This document shows positions 35,598 to 45,541 of a stretch of DNA of 64,000 nt, in pieces. A program made the position numbers and the translations under genes. The notes below the pieces were generated by a model. It was given only the letters and a program-made list of their open reading frames with translations. It did not search any database and was not told the DNA's origin. The stretch is from Clostridia bacterium (GTDB lineage: Bacteria > Bacillota > Clostridia > Oscillospirales > Acutalibacteraceae), in the NCBI GenBank assembly GCA_017537365.1, contig JAFYKZ010000002.1, forward strand, positions 1 through 64,000, in the 5' to 3' direction. Each line of letters starts with the position of its first letter. Position 1 is the stretch's first letter.

Positions 35598-36455
35598 TTA
35601 TGCAATGGGATTTTTGCGGATAAATAGAACACCCAATGTATCTGCGCCGCAGTGAGAAGAAATGGTGCAACCTGCTCTTGTTAAGAAAACTTCTTTAAAG
35701 TCTGCCTTTGATTTTACATGGTCTACAACGGCTTTAACGATTTCTTCATCACAACCTGCATGGGTTACAAAAATGCGTGAAAGGTCGATATCCGAAGCAT
35801 CGCCGATTCGCTCATCAACATAAGTTTTGAGCACATCAGCATATTTTCCGCGATATTTTTTGCCAACTCCCATAGAGCCGTTTTTAACCTCTATACAAGG
35901 CTTTAATTTAAGAAGGTTTGCGCCGAGCATTGCAACAGCTGAACATCTGCCACCCTTATGAAGATATTCAAGATTATCAATAACAAAAGAAGCATCAACA
36001 CAAGGAACCAGCTCATTTATTTTGGCTACGATTTCTTCTGCGGATAAGCCTTCTTTTGCCATTTCAGCGGCAGCTATAACTAAAAGACCTCCACCTGTTG
36101 AAAGGTTTCTTGAATCTATCGGATAAACATTTTCAACCTCTTCTGCCGCGATACAGCTATTGCGGTAGGTTGAAGACATTTCAGCGCTTATGGAAAAATG
36201 GATAACTGAGCTACCGTCATTTGTAAGCTCGGTAAAATATTCAACAAACTCGCCGATATTAGCGGCGGTTGTTTTTGGAAGCTCGCCTGTTTTATCATGG
36301 TGAGCATAAATTTCATCGGGTGTTATATCAAGACCGTCGCGATAAGTTTTATCGCCTAAGGTTACGCCTAGGGGCAAAATTTTCACATTATAACGCTCAA
36401 TAAGTTCGGGGCTTAAATCGGTTGTGCTATCACTTGAAATAATAATATTAGCCAA
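35598..36455 (-). CDS. DegV family fatty-acid-binding protein
   Basis: A 285-aa DegV/FakB-type protein that binds a fatty acid for phosphorylation by FakA. The TTG at 36455 is chosen because GGAGG lies nine bases upstream (about 36465); an upstream extension to 36482 has no support. Signatures are IISSDSTTDLSPEL at the start, SGGG-type lipid-contact region near 125 and VFLTRAGCTISSHCGADTLG near the end. No fakA is in the window. Confidence 0.9.
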   Translation of the reverse strand: MANIIISSDSTTDLSPELIERYNVKILPLGVTLGDKTYRDGLDITPDEIYAHHDKTGELPKTTAANIGEFVEYFTELTNDGSSVIHFSISAEMSSTYRNSCIAAEEVENVYPIDSRNLSTGGGLLVIAAAEMAKEGLSAEEIVAKINELVPCVDASFVIDNLEYLHKGGRCSAVAMLGANLLKLKPCIEVKNGSMGVGKKYRGKYADVLKTYVDERIGDASDIDLSRIFVTHAGCDEEIVKAVVDHVKSKADFKEVFLTRAGCTISSHCGADTLGVLFIRKNPIA

Positions 36456-36655
36456 GTTAATTCCTCCAATATTTAATAACAAAATTTATTATTTGATGTT
36501 ATTATATCATTTATTTATTAAAATCGCAACAAAATTATTGCAAAAATGCTGTAAATAAATGCTACTATATGTTGAAAATGGCAGATTTTTGTACATATTT
36601 AACAAATTCGAAAATAAAAATTCTATTTTTGTTTCGGAAATTTCACAAATTTTAC

Positions 36656-36684
36656 TTGAAAATGGGGAATAATACTGATATAAT
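36656..36684 (+). promoter_or_regulatory. sigma-A promoter of the glycogen operon
   Basis: TTGAAA (36656-36661), 17-bp spacer, TATAAT (36679-36684), 34 bases before glgB. The remaining 36456-36655 is AT-rich with no gene recognised. Confidence 0.7.
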
Positions 36685-36717
36685 ATATTATGTATAGGAG
36701 AAGGTGCTTTTTGCGCC

Positions 36718-38595
36718 GTGTTAAATTCTATGAATAACTCTGTTAAAAAAATTAGTGATTTTTCGGGAAAGTATTTGCCCGATGCTTATAGAATGTTAGG
36801 TTCAAAGCTAAAAGGGGATAAGGCGGTTTTCAGAGTTTGGTCTCCTAATGCCAGTGAGGTTTCGGTTGTTGGTGATTTTAATGGTTGGGATATAAATTCA
36901 AATCCAATGAAATTAATAAACGGCGGTATTTGGCAAGCGGAAATAAAAGGTATCAAAAATTTCGATAATTATAAATATGCGATAACAGGTTTCGATGGAA
37001 ATGTTGTTTTAAAATCAGACCCTTATGCCAATCATTTTGAAACTGCTCCGAATAATGCCTCTAAAATATATGCAGAGGATAATTTTGTTTGGAATGACAG
37101 CGATTGGCTTAAAAAACGCGGCGATATAAATATTTATGAAAAACCGATAAACATTTATGAAGTTCATTTAGGCTCATTTAAGAGATATGAGGATGGTAAC
37201 TGTTTCGATTATGTTAAATTAGCCGAGGAGTTATCGGTATATTTAAAGGATATGCATTATAACTATATAGAGCTTATGCCTATAACCGAATATCCTTATG
37301 ATGCTTCTTGGGGATATCAGGTAACAGGTTATTTTGCACCAACCTCGCGTTACGGAACACCTGCCGATTTCAAAAAATTTGTTGATATTATGCACAAGGC
37401 GGAAATTGGAGTTATTTTAGATTGGGTGCCTGCGCATTTTCCGAAAGATGAGCACGGGCTTTACAGGTTTGATGGTACCGCGCTTTACGAATATGAGGAC
37501 ACTCGCATAGGTGAGCACAAGGCTTGGCAAACGGCGGTATTTGATTATGCTAAACCGCAGGTAAAAAGCTTTCTTATATCAAGCGCGGTATATTGGCTTA
37601 AAGAGTTTCATATTGATGGATTAAGAGTTGACGCGGTTGCCTCTATGCTTTATAGAGATTATAACCGAGCGGACGGTGAATGGACCGCTAATATTAATGG
37701 TGGCAAAGAGCATTTAGAGGCGGTTGAGTTTTTAAGAGACCTAAATAAAGAAGCTTTTAAGGTTAATAAAAATGTTCTTATGATAGCCGAGGAATCTACT
37801 GCTTGGCCTCAGGTTACAAAACCTAGTGAGCTAGGAGGCTTAGGTTTTAATTTCAAATGGAATATGGGTTGGATGAACGATATGCTCGAATATATGAAAG
37901 CAGACCCTTATTTCAGAAAAGATATGCATAAAAATTTAACCTTTTCTTTCTTTTATGCATTTAGCGAAAATTTTATTTTACCGATTTCTCATGATGAAGT
38001 GGTTCATGGAAAATGTTCTATGATAAATAAGATGTTCGGTGAATATAATTTAAAGTTTGATTCTTTAAAAGCCTTTTATGCTTATATGATGGCTCATCCG
38101 GGTAAAAAGCTTTTATTTATGGGTGAGGAGTTTGCCCAGTTTGATGAATGGGATTATAAATCTGAGCTTAATTGGTTTTTGATGGATTTCGAAAGCCATA
38201 GAAATATGTTAAAATACGTTAAAGCCTTAAATTTGTTTTATATGGAAAATTCTTCTCTTTGGGAAAATGATTTTTCTTGGGAAGGCTTTAAGTGGATTTC
38301 GCATGACGATTATTTGCAGAGCGTTATAGCTTTTAGAAGAATTAATAAAAAGGGAGAAGAACTCATAGCAATTTGCAATTTTACTCCCATAGAGAGAAAA
38401 AACTATCGAATAGGTCTTCCTTCAAATTCAAAATATAAGAGAGAATTTTGTTCCGACGATAAGGCTTTCGGCGGTAATACGCCTAAATCCAGAAAGCTCA
38501 TATCTGCTGAGAAAAAAGAAATGCACGGATATGAATTTTCGGCGAATTTTAATATACCGCCGATGTCGGTAAGCTTTTATAAAAAAGTGAATTAA
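36718..38595 (+). CDS. glgB: 1,4-alpha-glucan branching enzyme
   Basis: GlgB (625 aa) introduces alpha-1,6 branches into glycogen. The N-terminal CBM48 domain includes FRVWSPNASEVSVVGDFNGW near 36-55. The GH13 barrel contains DGLRVDAVASMLY with the nucleophile Asp near 305, the acid/base in MIAEEST near 358, and SHDEVVHGK near 423. Start is GTG at 36718 after AGGAGAAGG; an ATG four codons later is possible. It heads the glgB-glgC-glgD-glgA operon. Confidence 0.95.
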   Translation: MLNSMNNSVKKISDFSGKYLPDAYRMLGSKLKGDKAVFRVWSPNASEVSVVGDFNGWDINSNPMKLINGGIWQAEIKGIKNFDNYKYAITGFDGNVVLKSDPYANHFETAPNNASKIYAEDNFVWNDSDWLKKRGDINIYEKPINIYEVHLGSFKRYEDGNCFDYVKLAEELSVYLKDMHYNYIELMPITEYPYDASWGYQVTGYFAPTSRYGTPADFKKFVDIMHKAEIGVILDWVPAHFPKDEHGLYRFDGTALYEYEDTRIGEHKAWQTAVFDYAKPQVKSFLISSAVYWLKEFHIDGLRVDAVASMLYRDYNRADGEWTANINGGKEHLEAVEFLRDLNKEAFKVNKNVLMIAEESTAWPQVTKPSELGGLGFNFKWNMGWMNDMLEYMKADPYFRKDMHKNLTFSFFYAFSENFILPISHDEVVHGKCSMINKMFGEYNLKFDSLKAFYAYMMAHPGKKLLFMGEEFAQFDEWDYKSELNWFLMDFESHRNMLKYVKALNLFYMENSSLWENDFSWEGFKWISHDDYLQSVIAFRRINKKGEELIAICNFTPIERKNYRIGLPSNSKYKREFCSDDKAFGGNTPKSRKLISAEKKEMHGYEFSANFNIPPMSVSFYKKVN

Positions 38596-38666
38596 CCGTA
38601 AGTGATTTGCGGTGATATATAGCGCAACAATTTTGTTGCAGCAAAATTAGAACAGGAGTGTTTTCT

Positions 38667-39881
38667 TTGAAAAACAAAAAATGTGTGGCTATGCTGTTGG
38701 CAGGCGGTCAGGGTAGCAGATTAGGGGTGCTTACCAGTAAAATCGCGAAACCTGCTGTGCCGTATGGCGGAAAATACCGTATTATAGATTTTCCGCTATC
38801 TAATTGCACTAATTCTGGTATAGATACAGTTGGTGTTCTAACTCAGTATAAGCCATTAGAGCTCAACGATTATATCGGCTCAGGTAAGCCTTGGGATTTG
38901 GATAGTTCAAACGGCGGTGTTCATATTCTTCCGCCCTATCAAGGTTTATCAGGTGAGGGTTGGTACAAAGGAACAGCTAACGCTATTTATCAAAACCTTG
39001 AATTTATTGAGCGTTATAACCCTGAGTATGTTCTTATTTTATCGGGCGACCATATTTATAAGATGGATTATTCCAAAATGATTGAAGAACATGAGGCGAG
39101 CGGTGCAGCTTGCACTATTGCTGTGCTTGAAGTTTCTATGGAAGAAGCAACTCGTTTTGGTATTATGAATACCGATGAAAATGATGTTATCTATGAATTT
39201 GAAGAAAAGCCCGCTAACCCTAAGAGCAACTTGGCTTCAATGGGAATTTATGTGTTTAATTGGGATAAGCTTAAAAAATACTTAACCGAAGATGAGAAAA
39301 AAGAAAATTCCTCTAACGATTTCGGTAAGGATGTTATTCCTGCTATGCTTTCTAATAATGAGCTTATGAGGGTTTACCGTTTTAACGATTATTGGAAGGA
39401 TGTTGGAACTGTAAACTCCTTATGGGATGCAAACCTTGACCTACTTAATCCTAAGCTAGACCTTAACTTAGCAGATAAAAAATGGCGAATTTATTCCCGT
39501 AATGTAGGCTTCCCGCCACAGTATGTATCTGAAAATGCGGTTGTTGAAAATTCGCTTGTTACAGACGGTTGCGAGATTTACGGCAAGCTTGATTTCTCTA
39601 TTCTTTTTGAAAATGTAACTGTTGAAGAGGGGGCAGAGGTTGAATATTCCCTTATTATGCCTGGTGCAGTTATTAAAAAAGGTGCTAAGGTTAGATATTC
39701 TATTATAGCTGAAAATGTAATCGTTGAGGAAGGCGCTGATATTGGCGGAGACCCTGCTTTTGTAGGCAGCGATGATTGGGGTATTACGGTTGTTGGCGAT
39801 AATTTAACTGTTGGCAAGAATGCTCAGATTCAAGCTAATAAAATGATAACAGAAGATGTAAAAGAGGGGGAGAAAATATGA
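38667..39881 (+). CDS. glgC: glucose-1-phosphate adenylyltransferase, catalytic subunit
   Basis: GlgC (404 aa) makes ADP-glucose for glycogen synthesis. The TTG at 38667 is preferred, with AGGAG (38654-38658) eight bases upstream. The nucleotide-binding [11 protein letters not shown], the [15 protein letters not shown] stretch, and the metal-binding [10 protein letters not shown] near 130 are intact. A C-terminal left-handed beta-helix completes it. The stop overlaps glgD as ATGA. Confidence 0.95.
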   Translation: MKNKKCVAMLLAGGQGSRLGVLTSKIAKPAVPYGGKYRIIDFPLSNCTNSGIDTVGVLTQYKPLELNDYIGSGKPWDLDSSNGGVHILPPYQGLSGEGWYKGTANAIYQNLEFIERYNPEYVLILSGDHIYKMDYSKMIEEHEASGAACTIAVLEVSMEEATRFGIMNTDENDVIYEFEEKPANPKSNLASMGIYVFNWDKLKKYLTEDEKKENSSNDFGKDVIPAMLSNNELMRVYRFNDYWKDVGTVNSLWDANLDLLNPKLDLNLADKKWRIYSRNVGFPPQYVSENAVVENSLVTDGCEIYGKLDFSILFENVTVEEGAEVEYSLIMPGAVIKKGAKVRYSIIAENVIVEEGADIGGDPAFVGSDDWGITVVGDNLTVGKNAQIQANKMITEDVKEGEKI

Positions 39882-40990
39882 AGAATTCAGCAGTTACAGG
39901 AATAATTTTTGCTAATTTTAATGATGATTTATTAAAAAAATTAACAACTAATCGTTCTATGGCTTCTGTGCCCTTTGGAGCAAGATACAGACTTATAGAT
40001 TTTCCTCTTTCTAATTTAGTTAATGCAGGTGTTACTAAGGTTGGCATTGTAACTAAGGAAAACTACCGTTCGCTTATGGACCATGTCGGAAGCGGTATTT
40101 ATTGGGATTTAGACCGTAAAAACGGAGGACTTTATCTTTTACCGCCTTATATAACAGGTGCTAAGCGTTATAGAGGTACGGTTGATGCTTTAAACGGAAT
40201 TAGAGACTATATTAAACATTCAAAAAGCGAGTATATTGTGCTTTGTAATGCCGATGTGCTTGCTAATGTTGATATTTCAGCCGCTGTTAAAAAGCATATT
40301 AAAAATGAAGCGGATATTACCTTGGTTTATGCTAAGGGCTCTCTTGCGGAAGTTCCCGACGAAACCATGATTCTTTCTTTGGAAGATAATAATAGAGTAA
40401 CCGAAATTGGTTTAGATTCTAAAGAGGGCGAGGTTAATTTTAGCATAGGTATTACTATTATCGGTCGCGATTTGTTGCTTAAAATAATTGATAGAGCCTA
40501 TGACGAGGAACTTTCAAGCCTTAATTGTGATGTTATAGCAAGAGGTGTTAAGCAATTTAAAATCTATGGTGTGCTTCATGATGAATATGTTGCATTTATG
40601 AACGGAATTGACAGTTATCATACCGCTAATATGGATTTACTTAAAGCAGATGTTCGCAGTCAGGTATTTAATAAGAAAAGACCTGTTTTCACTAAAACTC
40701 GCGATGATATGCCAACCCGTTACGGCATTGATGCAAAGGTTACTAACTGTGTTATCGGAGACGGTTGCGTAATTAACGGTACTGTTAAAAACTGTGTTCT
40801 TTTCAGAGGTGTTAAGGTTGAAAAAGGCGCTGTTGTTGAAAATAGTATTCTTATGCAGGAAACCTGCGTAGGAAAAGATGCTGTGCTCGATTATGTTATA
40901 GCTGATAAAAATGCTTGCATTGGCGAGGGTATGACCTTGAAGGGCACAACCGAAAATCAATTCATTGTTAATAAGAATCAAATAGTTTAA
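39878..40990 (+). CDS. glgD: glucose-1-phosphate adenylyltransferase regulatory subunit GlgD
   Basis: GlgD (370 aa) is the non-catalytic partner of GlgC. The Gly-rich loop of GlgC is replaced by [11 protein letters not shown] and the catalytic GDHIYKMD by [10 protein letters not shown], while [11 protein letters not shown] is kept. Loss of these residues fits the known role of GlgD as a subunit that activates GlgC. It overlaps glgC by four bases, favouring co-translation and assembly of a heterotetramer. Confidence 0.93.
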   Translation: MKNSAVTGIIFANFNDDLLKKLTTNRSMASVPFGARYRLIDFPLSNLVNAGVTKVGIVTKENYRSLMDHVGSGIYWDLDRKNGGLYLLPPYITGAKRYRGTVDALNGIRDYIKHSKSEYIVLCNADVLANVDISAAVKKHIKNEADITLVYAKGSLAEVPDETMILSLEDNNRVTEIGLDSKEGEVNFSIGITIIGRDLLLKIIDRAYDEELSSLNCDVIARGVKQFKIYGVLHDEYVAFMNGIDSYHTANMDLLKADVRSQVFNKKRPVFTKTRDDMPTRYGIDAKVTNCVIGDGCVINGTVKNCVLFRGVKVEKGAVVENSILMQETCVGKDAVLDYVIADKNACIGEGMTLKGTTENQFIVNKNQIV

Positions 40991-41007
40991 TTCATAAGGA
41001 GAAAATA

Positions 41008-42429
41008 ATGAAAGTTTTATTTGCTGCCAGTGAAGCTTATCCGTTTGCGATGTCGGGCGGACTTGCAGATGTTGCAGGAGCTTTGCCAAAGGCTTTGAGA
41101 AAGAGATTTGTGGGTTGCAGAGTTGTGCTTCCGCTTTATGCTGGTGTATCTCAGGAAATGAGAGAGAAAATGACCTTTGTTTGCAATATAACTGTTCCTG
41201 TTGCTTGGCGCAGGCAGTATTGCGGTGTATTTGAAGCTCATATTGACGGTGTGATTTACTATTTGATTGATAATCAATATTATTTCAATCGCGACGGGCT
41301 TTACGGTTATTTCGACGATGCAGAGCGTTTTGCATTTTTCTCCCGTGCGGTGCTTGAAATTTTGCCTCATATAAATTTTAAGCCTGATATTATACATTGT
41401 AACGATTGGCAAACCGCATTAATACCTGTATATCTTGATGCTTTTTATAAGTATGCGGATTTTTATAAGGATATTAAAACAGTATTTACAATCCATAATA
41501 TCCAGTATCAGGGAAAATACGGATATGAGCTTACTGAGGATGTTTTAGGACTTCCGCAGGAGAATGCAAGTCTTTTAGATTATGATAATTGCATTAACTT
41601 TATGAAGGGCGGTATTCAATGCGCTCATAAGGTTACTACCGTTTCTCCAACCTATTCACGCGAGATATTAGACCCCTATTATTCTCACGGACTTGACGGT
41701 ATTTTAAAGGAATTTACCTATAAATTAACCGGTATTGTTAACGGTATTGACTGTGATGTTTATAATCCCGAAACCGACCCGTTAATTTACAAAAACTTCT
41801 CGGCAGAGGATGTTTCAAATAAGGCTTATAACAAGCAAAAGCTTCAAGAGGAGTTGGGACTTCCGCAAAATAAAGATGTTCCTGTTATAGGTATTGTTAC
41901 GAGACTTGTTAAGCATAAGGGAATAGACCTTGTTAAATGTGTTTTCGAGGAGCTTTTAAATGCCGATTTGCAGTTTGCAATTTTAGGCTCGGGAGAATGG
42001 GAGTTTGAAACATTTTTCCATGAGATGGCAAGCCTTCATCCTGATAAGGTTGGTTTGAAGTTAGGCTTTAAGCCTGATTTGGCTCATAAAATTTATGCGG
42101 GCGCAGATATATTCTTAATGCCTAGCCAAAGTGAACCTTGCGGATTAGCGCAAATGGTAGCTCTTCGTTACGGAACAATTCCGATTGTCCGTCAAACAGG
42201 CGGTCTTAACGATACTATTTCGGATAGTGGGGACGGTAAGGGCAACGGCTTTACTTTCAGCACATATAATGCTCACGATATGCAACATACTATATGGAGA
42301 GCATTAGAAGGATATAGCGATAAGGAAGGTTGGGCAATTCTTCGCGACCGCGCAATGCGTTGTGATAACAGTTGGTCGGCTTCTGCAAATCAATATATAG
42401 GATTATATAAAGAAATTATAGGAAAATAA
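41008..42429 (+). CDS. glgA: glycogen synthase (ADP-glucose)
   Basis: GlgA (473 aa) elongates alpha-1,4-glucan from ADP-glucose (GT5). The start motif is EAYPFAMSGGLADVAGALPKAL, containing the KTGGL-equivalent (here MSGGL). HCNDWQTALIP near 132, VSPTYSREI near 213 and the GT5 E-x7-E motif in PSQSEPCGLAQMVALRYG near 372 are present. It ends the operon before a strong terminator. Confidence 0.95.
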   Translation: MKVLFAASEAYPFAMSGGLADVAGALPKALRKRFVGCRVVLPLYAGVSQEMREKMTFVCNITVPVAWRRQYCGVFEAHIDGVIYYLIDNQYYFNRDGLYGYFDDAERFAFFSRAVLEILPHINFKPDIIHCNDWQTALIPVYLDAFYKYADFYKDIKTVFTIHNIQYQGKYGYELTEDVLGLPQENASLLDYDNCINFMKGGIQCAHKVTTVSPTYSREILDPYYSHGLDGILKEFTYKLTGIVNGIDCDVYNPETDPLIYKNFSAEDVSNKAYNKQKLQEELGLPQNKDVPVIGIVTRLVKHKGIDLVKCVFEELLNADLQFAILGSGEWEFETFFHEMASLHPDKVGLKLGFKPDLAHKIYAGADIFLMPSQSEPCGLAQMVALRYGTIPIVRQTGGLNDTISDSGDGKGNGFTFSTYNAHDMQHTIWRALEGYSDKEGWAILRDRAMRCDNSWSASANQYIGLYKEIIGK

Positions 42430-42442
42430 AATCAGGGATTTT

Positions 42443-42473
42443 AAAAAGGGTTGCTTTTTGCAACCCTTTTATA
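42443..42473 (+). terminator. terminator of the glycogen operon
   Basis: An 11-bp stem (42444-42454 with 42460-42470) with a T5 loop. It sits in what would be the extended reading frame of uppP and so argues against that upstream start. Confidence 0.88.
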
Positions 42474-42501
42474 TTTATTTATATGTATATGGGTGATATT
42501 A

Positions 42502-43308
42502 TTGGTAGAAATTTTAAAATCGGTATTTTTAGGTGTGATACAGGGTTTAACCGAGTTTTTGCCTGTTTCATCATCTGCTCATTTGAATTTTTTTCCTTGG
42601 GTTTTCGGTTGGGAGATAACTGAGTCGTTCGATTTGGGGCTGCATATCGGAACTTTAATGGCGATTTTTGTTTACTTTTTCAAGGATTTTGTTATAATGG
42701 TAAAGGGTGGGGGAAGACTAGTCTTTAAAAAAGAAAAAAATAATGATGGTAAAATTTTCTGGTATCTTGTTATTGCAACTATTCCGGCAGGCATTTTAGC
42801 TTTATTGTTTGAAAAAATGGTTGACCTTATAATCGGCGGTAATATAAACGCTTTAATGATAGTAATAGCTTTTGCTTTGATTATAATGGGAATTGTTTTA
42901 TACATAGTCGATAAAAATGCTAAACAAAAGGTTAGGTTTGAAAACTTGAAGTTAGCTCAGGTTTTAAAGGTTTCGGTTTCGCAAGCTTTGGCGGCGGCGG
43001 TGCCCGGTGTTTCGCGTTCGGGAATAACTATGACGGTTGCGCGAATATTAAAGCTTGACCGTGAGTCGTCGGCAAGACTTTCTTTTTTGCTTTCTGCACC
43101 TATGGTTTTGGCGGCGGTTATTTTTAATCTTAATAACTTTAAGCTTAACCTATCTTTCTTATTTGGAATTTTAGCTAGCTTTGTATCGGGAATTTTGGTT
43201 ATAAAATTCCTCTTGGATTATCTGAGGCGGGGAAGCTATAAGCAGTTTGCTATATATCGTATTATAATAGGTGTTGCTATAATTGGTTTGGCTGTTATAA
43301 GAATGTAA
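42502..43308 (+). CDS. uppP: undecaprenyl-diphosphatase
   Basis: UppP/BacA (268 aa) dephosphorylates undecaprenyl pyrophosphate to recycle the carrier lipid for wall and capsule synthesis. The TTG at 42502 follows GGGTG; the longer frame from 42451 overlaps a terminator. Motifs are GVIQGLTEFLPVSSSAHL near 8-25 and PGVSRSGITMTVAR near 160. About eight membrane helices are predicted from hydrophobicity. Confidence 0.94.
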   Translation: MVEILKSVFLGVIQGLTEFLPVSSSAHLNFFPWVFGWEITESFDLGLHIGTLMAIFVYFFKDFVIMVKGGGRLVFKKEKNNDGKIFWYLVIATIPAGILALLFEKMVDLIIGGNINALMIVIAFALIIMGIVLYIVDKNAKQKVRFENLKLAQVLKVSVSQALAAAVPGVSRSGITMTVARILKLDRESSARLSFLLSAPMVLAAVIFNLNNFKLNLSFLFGILASFVSGILVIKFLLDYLRRGSYKQFAIYRIIIGVAIIGLAVIRM

Positions 43309-43336
43309 AAATATCTGTGATTTTTTTAAAAAGTTC

Positions 43337-43365
43337 TTGACCTTAGGGGGTTAGTATGTTATAAT
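43337..43365 (+). promoter_or_regulatory. strong sigma-A promoter of the rpmG-secE-nusG-rplKA operon
   Basis: TTGACC (43337-43342), 17-bp spacer, TATAAT (43360-43365). It is followed by a leader of about 195 bases before rpmG in which I see no gene and no known riboswitch. Confidence 0.85.
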
Positions 43366-43567
43366 ACTACTACCTCTGAGGTTCTTTTTTTTTGCAAAGA
43401 ATCGGAATGTTTGAGTTGAAAGTATATATATTGCGTGGTGCTTTTCTTTTCATAACTATATGTTGTGAAATGGCGCAATAAGGCTTTTTCAAACTGAGGG
43501 AGGCGTTTACTTTTACAAATGTTGGAGTAAAAGCAAAAAATATTTCCGTAAAACGGGAGGTGCCGTT

Positions 43568-43717
43568 ATGAGAGTTAAAATTACTCTGGCTTGTACAGAA
43601 TGCAAGCAACGCAATTACAACACAATGAAAAACAAGAAAAACGATCCGGACAGGCTTGAAATGAACAAGTATTGTAGGTTCTGCAAGAAGCACACTGTAC
43701 ACAAGGAAACAAAGTAG
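43568..43717 (+). CDS. rpmG: 50S ribosomal protein L33 (bL33)
   Basis: A 49-aa bL33 starting [17 protein letters not shown] and ending HKETK. Two CxxC pairs (C9/C12 and C36/C39) make it the zinc-binding C+ form. GGGAGGTG sits just before the ATG. It heads the secE-nusG operon as in most Firmicutes. Confidence 0.96.
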   Translation: MRVKITLACTECKQRNYNTMKNKKNDPDRLEMNKYCRFCKKHTVHKETK

Positions 43718-43727
43718 GAGGTAAAGT

Positions 43728-44423
43728 ATGAAAGCTGTTAATAATATTTGTCGCTATGCGGCAATCGTTTTCGGTTTAGCCTCACTTTTGCTTTTCTTTG
43801 CGGATTTTGCCACTATTATAACAAGTGGCGGTCAAGCAACTGCTGTTGCTGCTCAGTATGCTTTTGGTAGCAAAATTGCTATTGGAGAGACAACATTTGA
43901 TTTAGCAAGATCAACCCATCTTCAATTATGCTTCTGGTTAACAGCAGCATCGGTTGTATCAAGCTTCTTAACAATCAAATATAAGAAGGCTCGCTTTGCA
44001 GCTTCGGGCTTAGGAATTGCAACTAGTATTTATATGTTGGTTGTAGCTCTTTCAGCTCCTGAGAAGTTTATTGACTTCCGTCCTGTTACTAACATCACCG
44101 ATATAACTCATACTCCTTTTGTTTGGGTATTGTTTGGTGTTTTAGTTGGTTTCACCGCTCTGTCAATCGCTCATTTACTTATTGACGATTATCTTGAAGT
44201 GTTAGCTTCAAATGGCGAAAAGAGAACCATTTGGCAGCATATTGTTCACTTTGTAAGAGATTATAAGAGTGAAGTTAAGAAAATCGTTTGGCCAAATTAT
44301 AAGGATGTTATGAAGAATACTTTCATCGTTCTTATTATGTGCTTATTAGTAGGTCTTTTGATTTGGGGCGTAGATTTCGGTCTTGTTAAACTTCTTGACC
44401 TTATCTTAGGTATTAATTCCTAA
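43728..44423 (+). CDS. secE: SecE with a four-helix N-terminal extension
   Basis: A 231-aa protein. The last 60 residues are canonical SecE (FVRDYKSEVKKIVWPNYKDV near 175-194, then one membrane helix at about 197-218), the clamp subunit of the SecYEG translocon. The first 165 residues form an extra region with four hydrophobic helices at about 9-32, 66-83, 90-109 and 129-152. Single-helix SecE of about 60 aa is usual in Firmicutes; E. coli has three helices. There is no stop or frameshift between the parts. The extension lacks a family I can name. Confidence 0.88.
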   Translation: MKAVNNICRYAAIVFGLASLLLFFADFATIITSGGQATAVAAQYAFGSKIAIGETTFDLARSTHLQLCFWLTAASVVSSFLTIKYKKARFAASGLGIATSIYMLVVALSAPEKFIDFRPVTNITDITHTPFVWVLFGVLVGFTALSIAHLLIDDYLEVLASNGEKRTIWQHIVHFVRDYKSEVKKIVWPNYKDVMKNTFIVLIMCLLVGLLIWGVDFGLVKLLDLILGINS

Positions 44424-44435
44424 GGAGGAATATAA

Positions 44436-44966
44436 ATGTCTGAAACAACAGAAGCTAGATGGTATGTTGTCCATACCTATTCGGGATATGAAAATAAGGT
44501 AGCAAGCGACCTTGCAACAATGGTTGAAAGCCGCGGTATGCAGGACCTTATTCAAGAAATCAGAATCCCAACCGAAATAGTTACAGAAATCAAGGAAGAC
44601 AAAAAGCGTGAGGTTGAACGCAAAATATTCCCCGGTTATGTTATGATTAAAATGATTGTAACAGATGATAGCTGGTATGTTGTAAGAAACATTCGCGGCT
44701 GCACCGGATTTGTTGGACCGGCTTCTAAGCCCGTTCCGCTAACAGATGAAGAGGTCGCTAACCTAGGCGTTGAAAAGCACAGCGTTGAAGTGGGTTACAG
44801 CGAGGGTGATAATGTTAAAATTATCAGCGGTCCTCTTGAAGGCTATTCAGGTACTGTTAAAACGGTTGATACCGCTAATAACAATGTTTGCGTAGTTCTT
44901 TCTATGTTTGGCAGAGAGACACCTGTTGAGTTAGAGCTCGACCAGATTTCTTTGGCAGACGATTAA
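44436..44966 (+). CDS. nusG: transcription termination/antitermination protein NusG
   Basis: NusG (176 aa) couples RNA polymerase to Rho or the ribosome. The NGN domain begins RWYVVHTYSGYE and contains FPGYVMIKM near 69 and RNIRGCTGFVG near 85. The C-terminal KOW domain has GDNVKIISGPLEGYSG near 125. GGAGG precedes the start, 12 bases after secE. Confidence 0.97.
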   Translation: MSETTEARWYVVHTYSGYENKVASDLATMVESRGMQDLIQEIRIPTEIVTEIKEDKKREVERKIFPGYVMIKMIVTDDSWYVVRNIRGCTGFVGPASKPVPLTDEEVANLGVEKHSVEVGYSEGDNVKIISGPLEGYSGTVKTVDTANNNVCVVLSMFGRETPVELELDQISLADD

Positions 44967-45030
44967 AAATTTATTGGTTAATAATGCAGTAATGCTTATT
45001 AGGTCTCGGCATAGGACTTTATATGCCACG

Positions 45031-45085
45031 GTGGGAGGGACGGAATATGACCGTTCCGCCAAGTATCGAAAGATACTGTTACCAC
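45031..45085 (+). promoter_or_regulatory. structured leader of rplK
   Basis: GTGGGAGG opens an element closed by TTACCAC. Inside are a stem GGGACGG / CCGTTCC (45036-45058) and a GAAA-capped stem AGTATC / GATACT (45062-45077). A shorter relative precedes rplA. Such motifs flank L11/L1 genes in other Firmicutes and may bind a ribosomal protein. Confidence 0.65.
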
Positions 45086-45106
45086 GAATATTGGAGGTGC
45101 AAATAA

Positions 45107-45532
45107 ATGGCTCAAAAAATTTCAGGTTACATTAAGCTTCAAATCCCTGCAGGTAAGGCTACACCGGCTCCCCCGGTTGGTCCTGCTCTCGGTCAGCACG
45201 GCGTCAACATTATGGCGTTCACTAAGGAGTTTAACGAAAGAACAAAGAATGATGCAGGTCTTTTAATTCCGGTTGTTATCACCGTTTATGCAGACCGTTC
45301 ATTCAGCTTCATCACTAAAACTCCACCCGCAGCTGTTCTTATTAAAAAGGCTTGCGGTATTGAGAGTGCATCCGGTACACCTAACAAAACCAAGGTTGCT
45401 AAAATTACAAAAGAGCAGATAAAGAAGATTGCAGAAACAAAAATGCCCGATTTGAATGCAGCTAGCATTGAATCCGCTATGAGTATGATAGCTGGTACAG
45501 CTCGCAGTATGGGCGTAGAAGTAGTCGATTAA
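45107..45532 (+). CDS. rplK: 50S ribosomal protein L11 (uL11)
   Basis: uL11 (141 aa) forms the GTPase-associated centre with 23S rRNA. The [23 protein letters not shown]-type N-terminus (about 9-31) and [14 protein letters not shown] near 73 are diagnostic. GGAGGTG precedes the ATG. A 140-base spacer with the structured leader separates it from nusG. Confidence 0.97.
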   Translation: MAQKISGYIKLQIPAGKATPAPPVGPALGQHGVNIMAFTKEFNERTKNDAGLLIPVVITVYADRSFSFITKTPPAAVLIKKACGIESASGTPNKTKVAKITKEQIKKIAETKMPDLNAASIESAMSMIAGTARSMGVEVVD

Positions 45533-45541
45533 TTCTCTCTT

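Noticed and set aside
35419-35655. 78-aa open frame over the structured region after the M14 gene
   Set aside because: It overlaps the M14 gene, the terminator and the minus-strand degV gene, and lacks a ribosome binding site.
36483-36655. Riboswitch upstream of glgB
   Set aside because: The gap is AT-rich without paired conserved segments; only a promoter is supported.
42451-42501. Upstream extension of uppP
   Set aside because: It overlaps the glgA terminator, and a ribosome binding site supports TTG at 42502.
43409-43483. Possible 24-codon leader peptide before rpmG
   Set aside because: No ribosome binding site and no conserved features; likely chance.
43370-43702. Minus-strand open frame across the rpmG leader
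   Set aside because: It is antisense to the strong promoter leader and to rpmG; nothing supports it.
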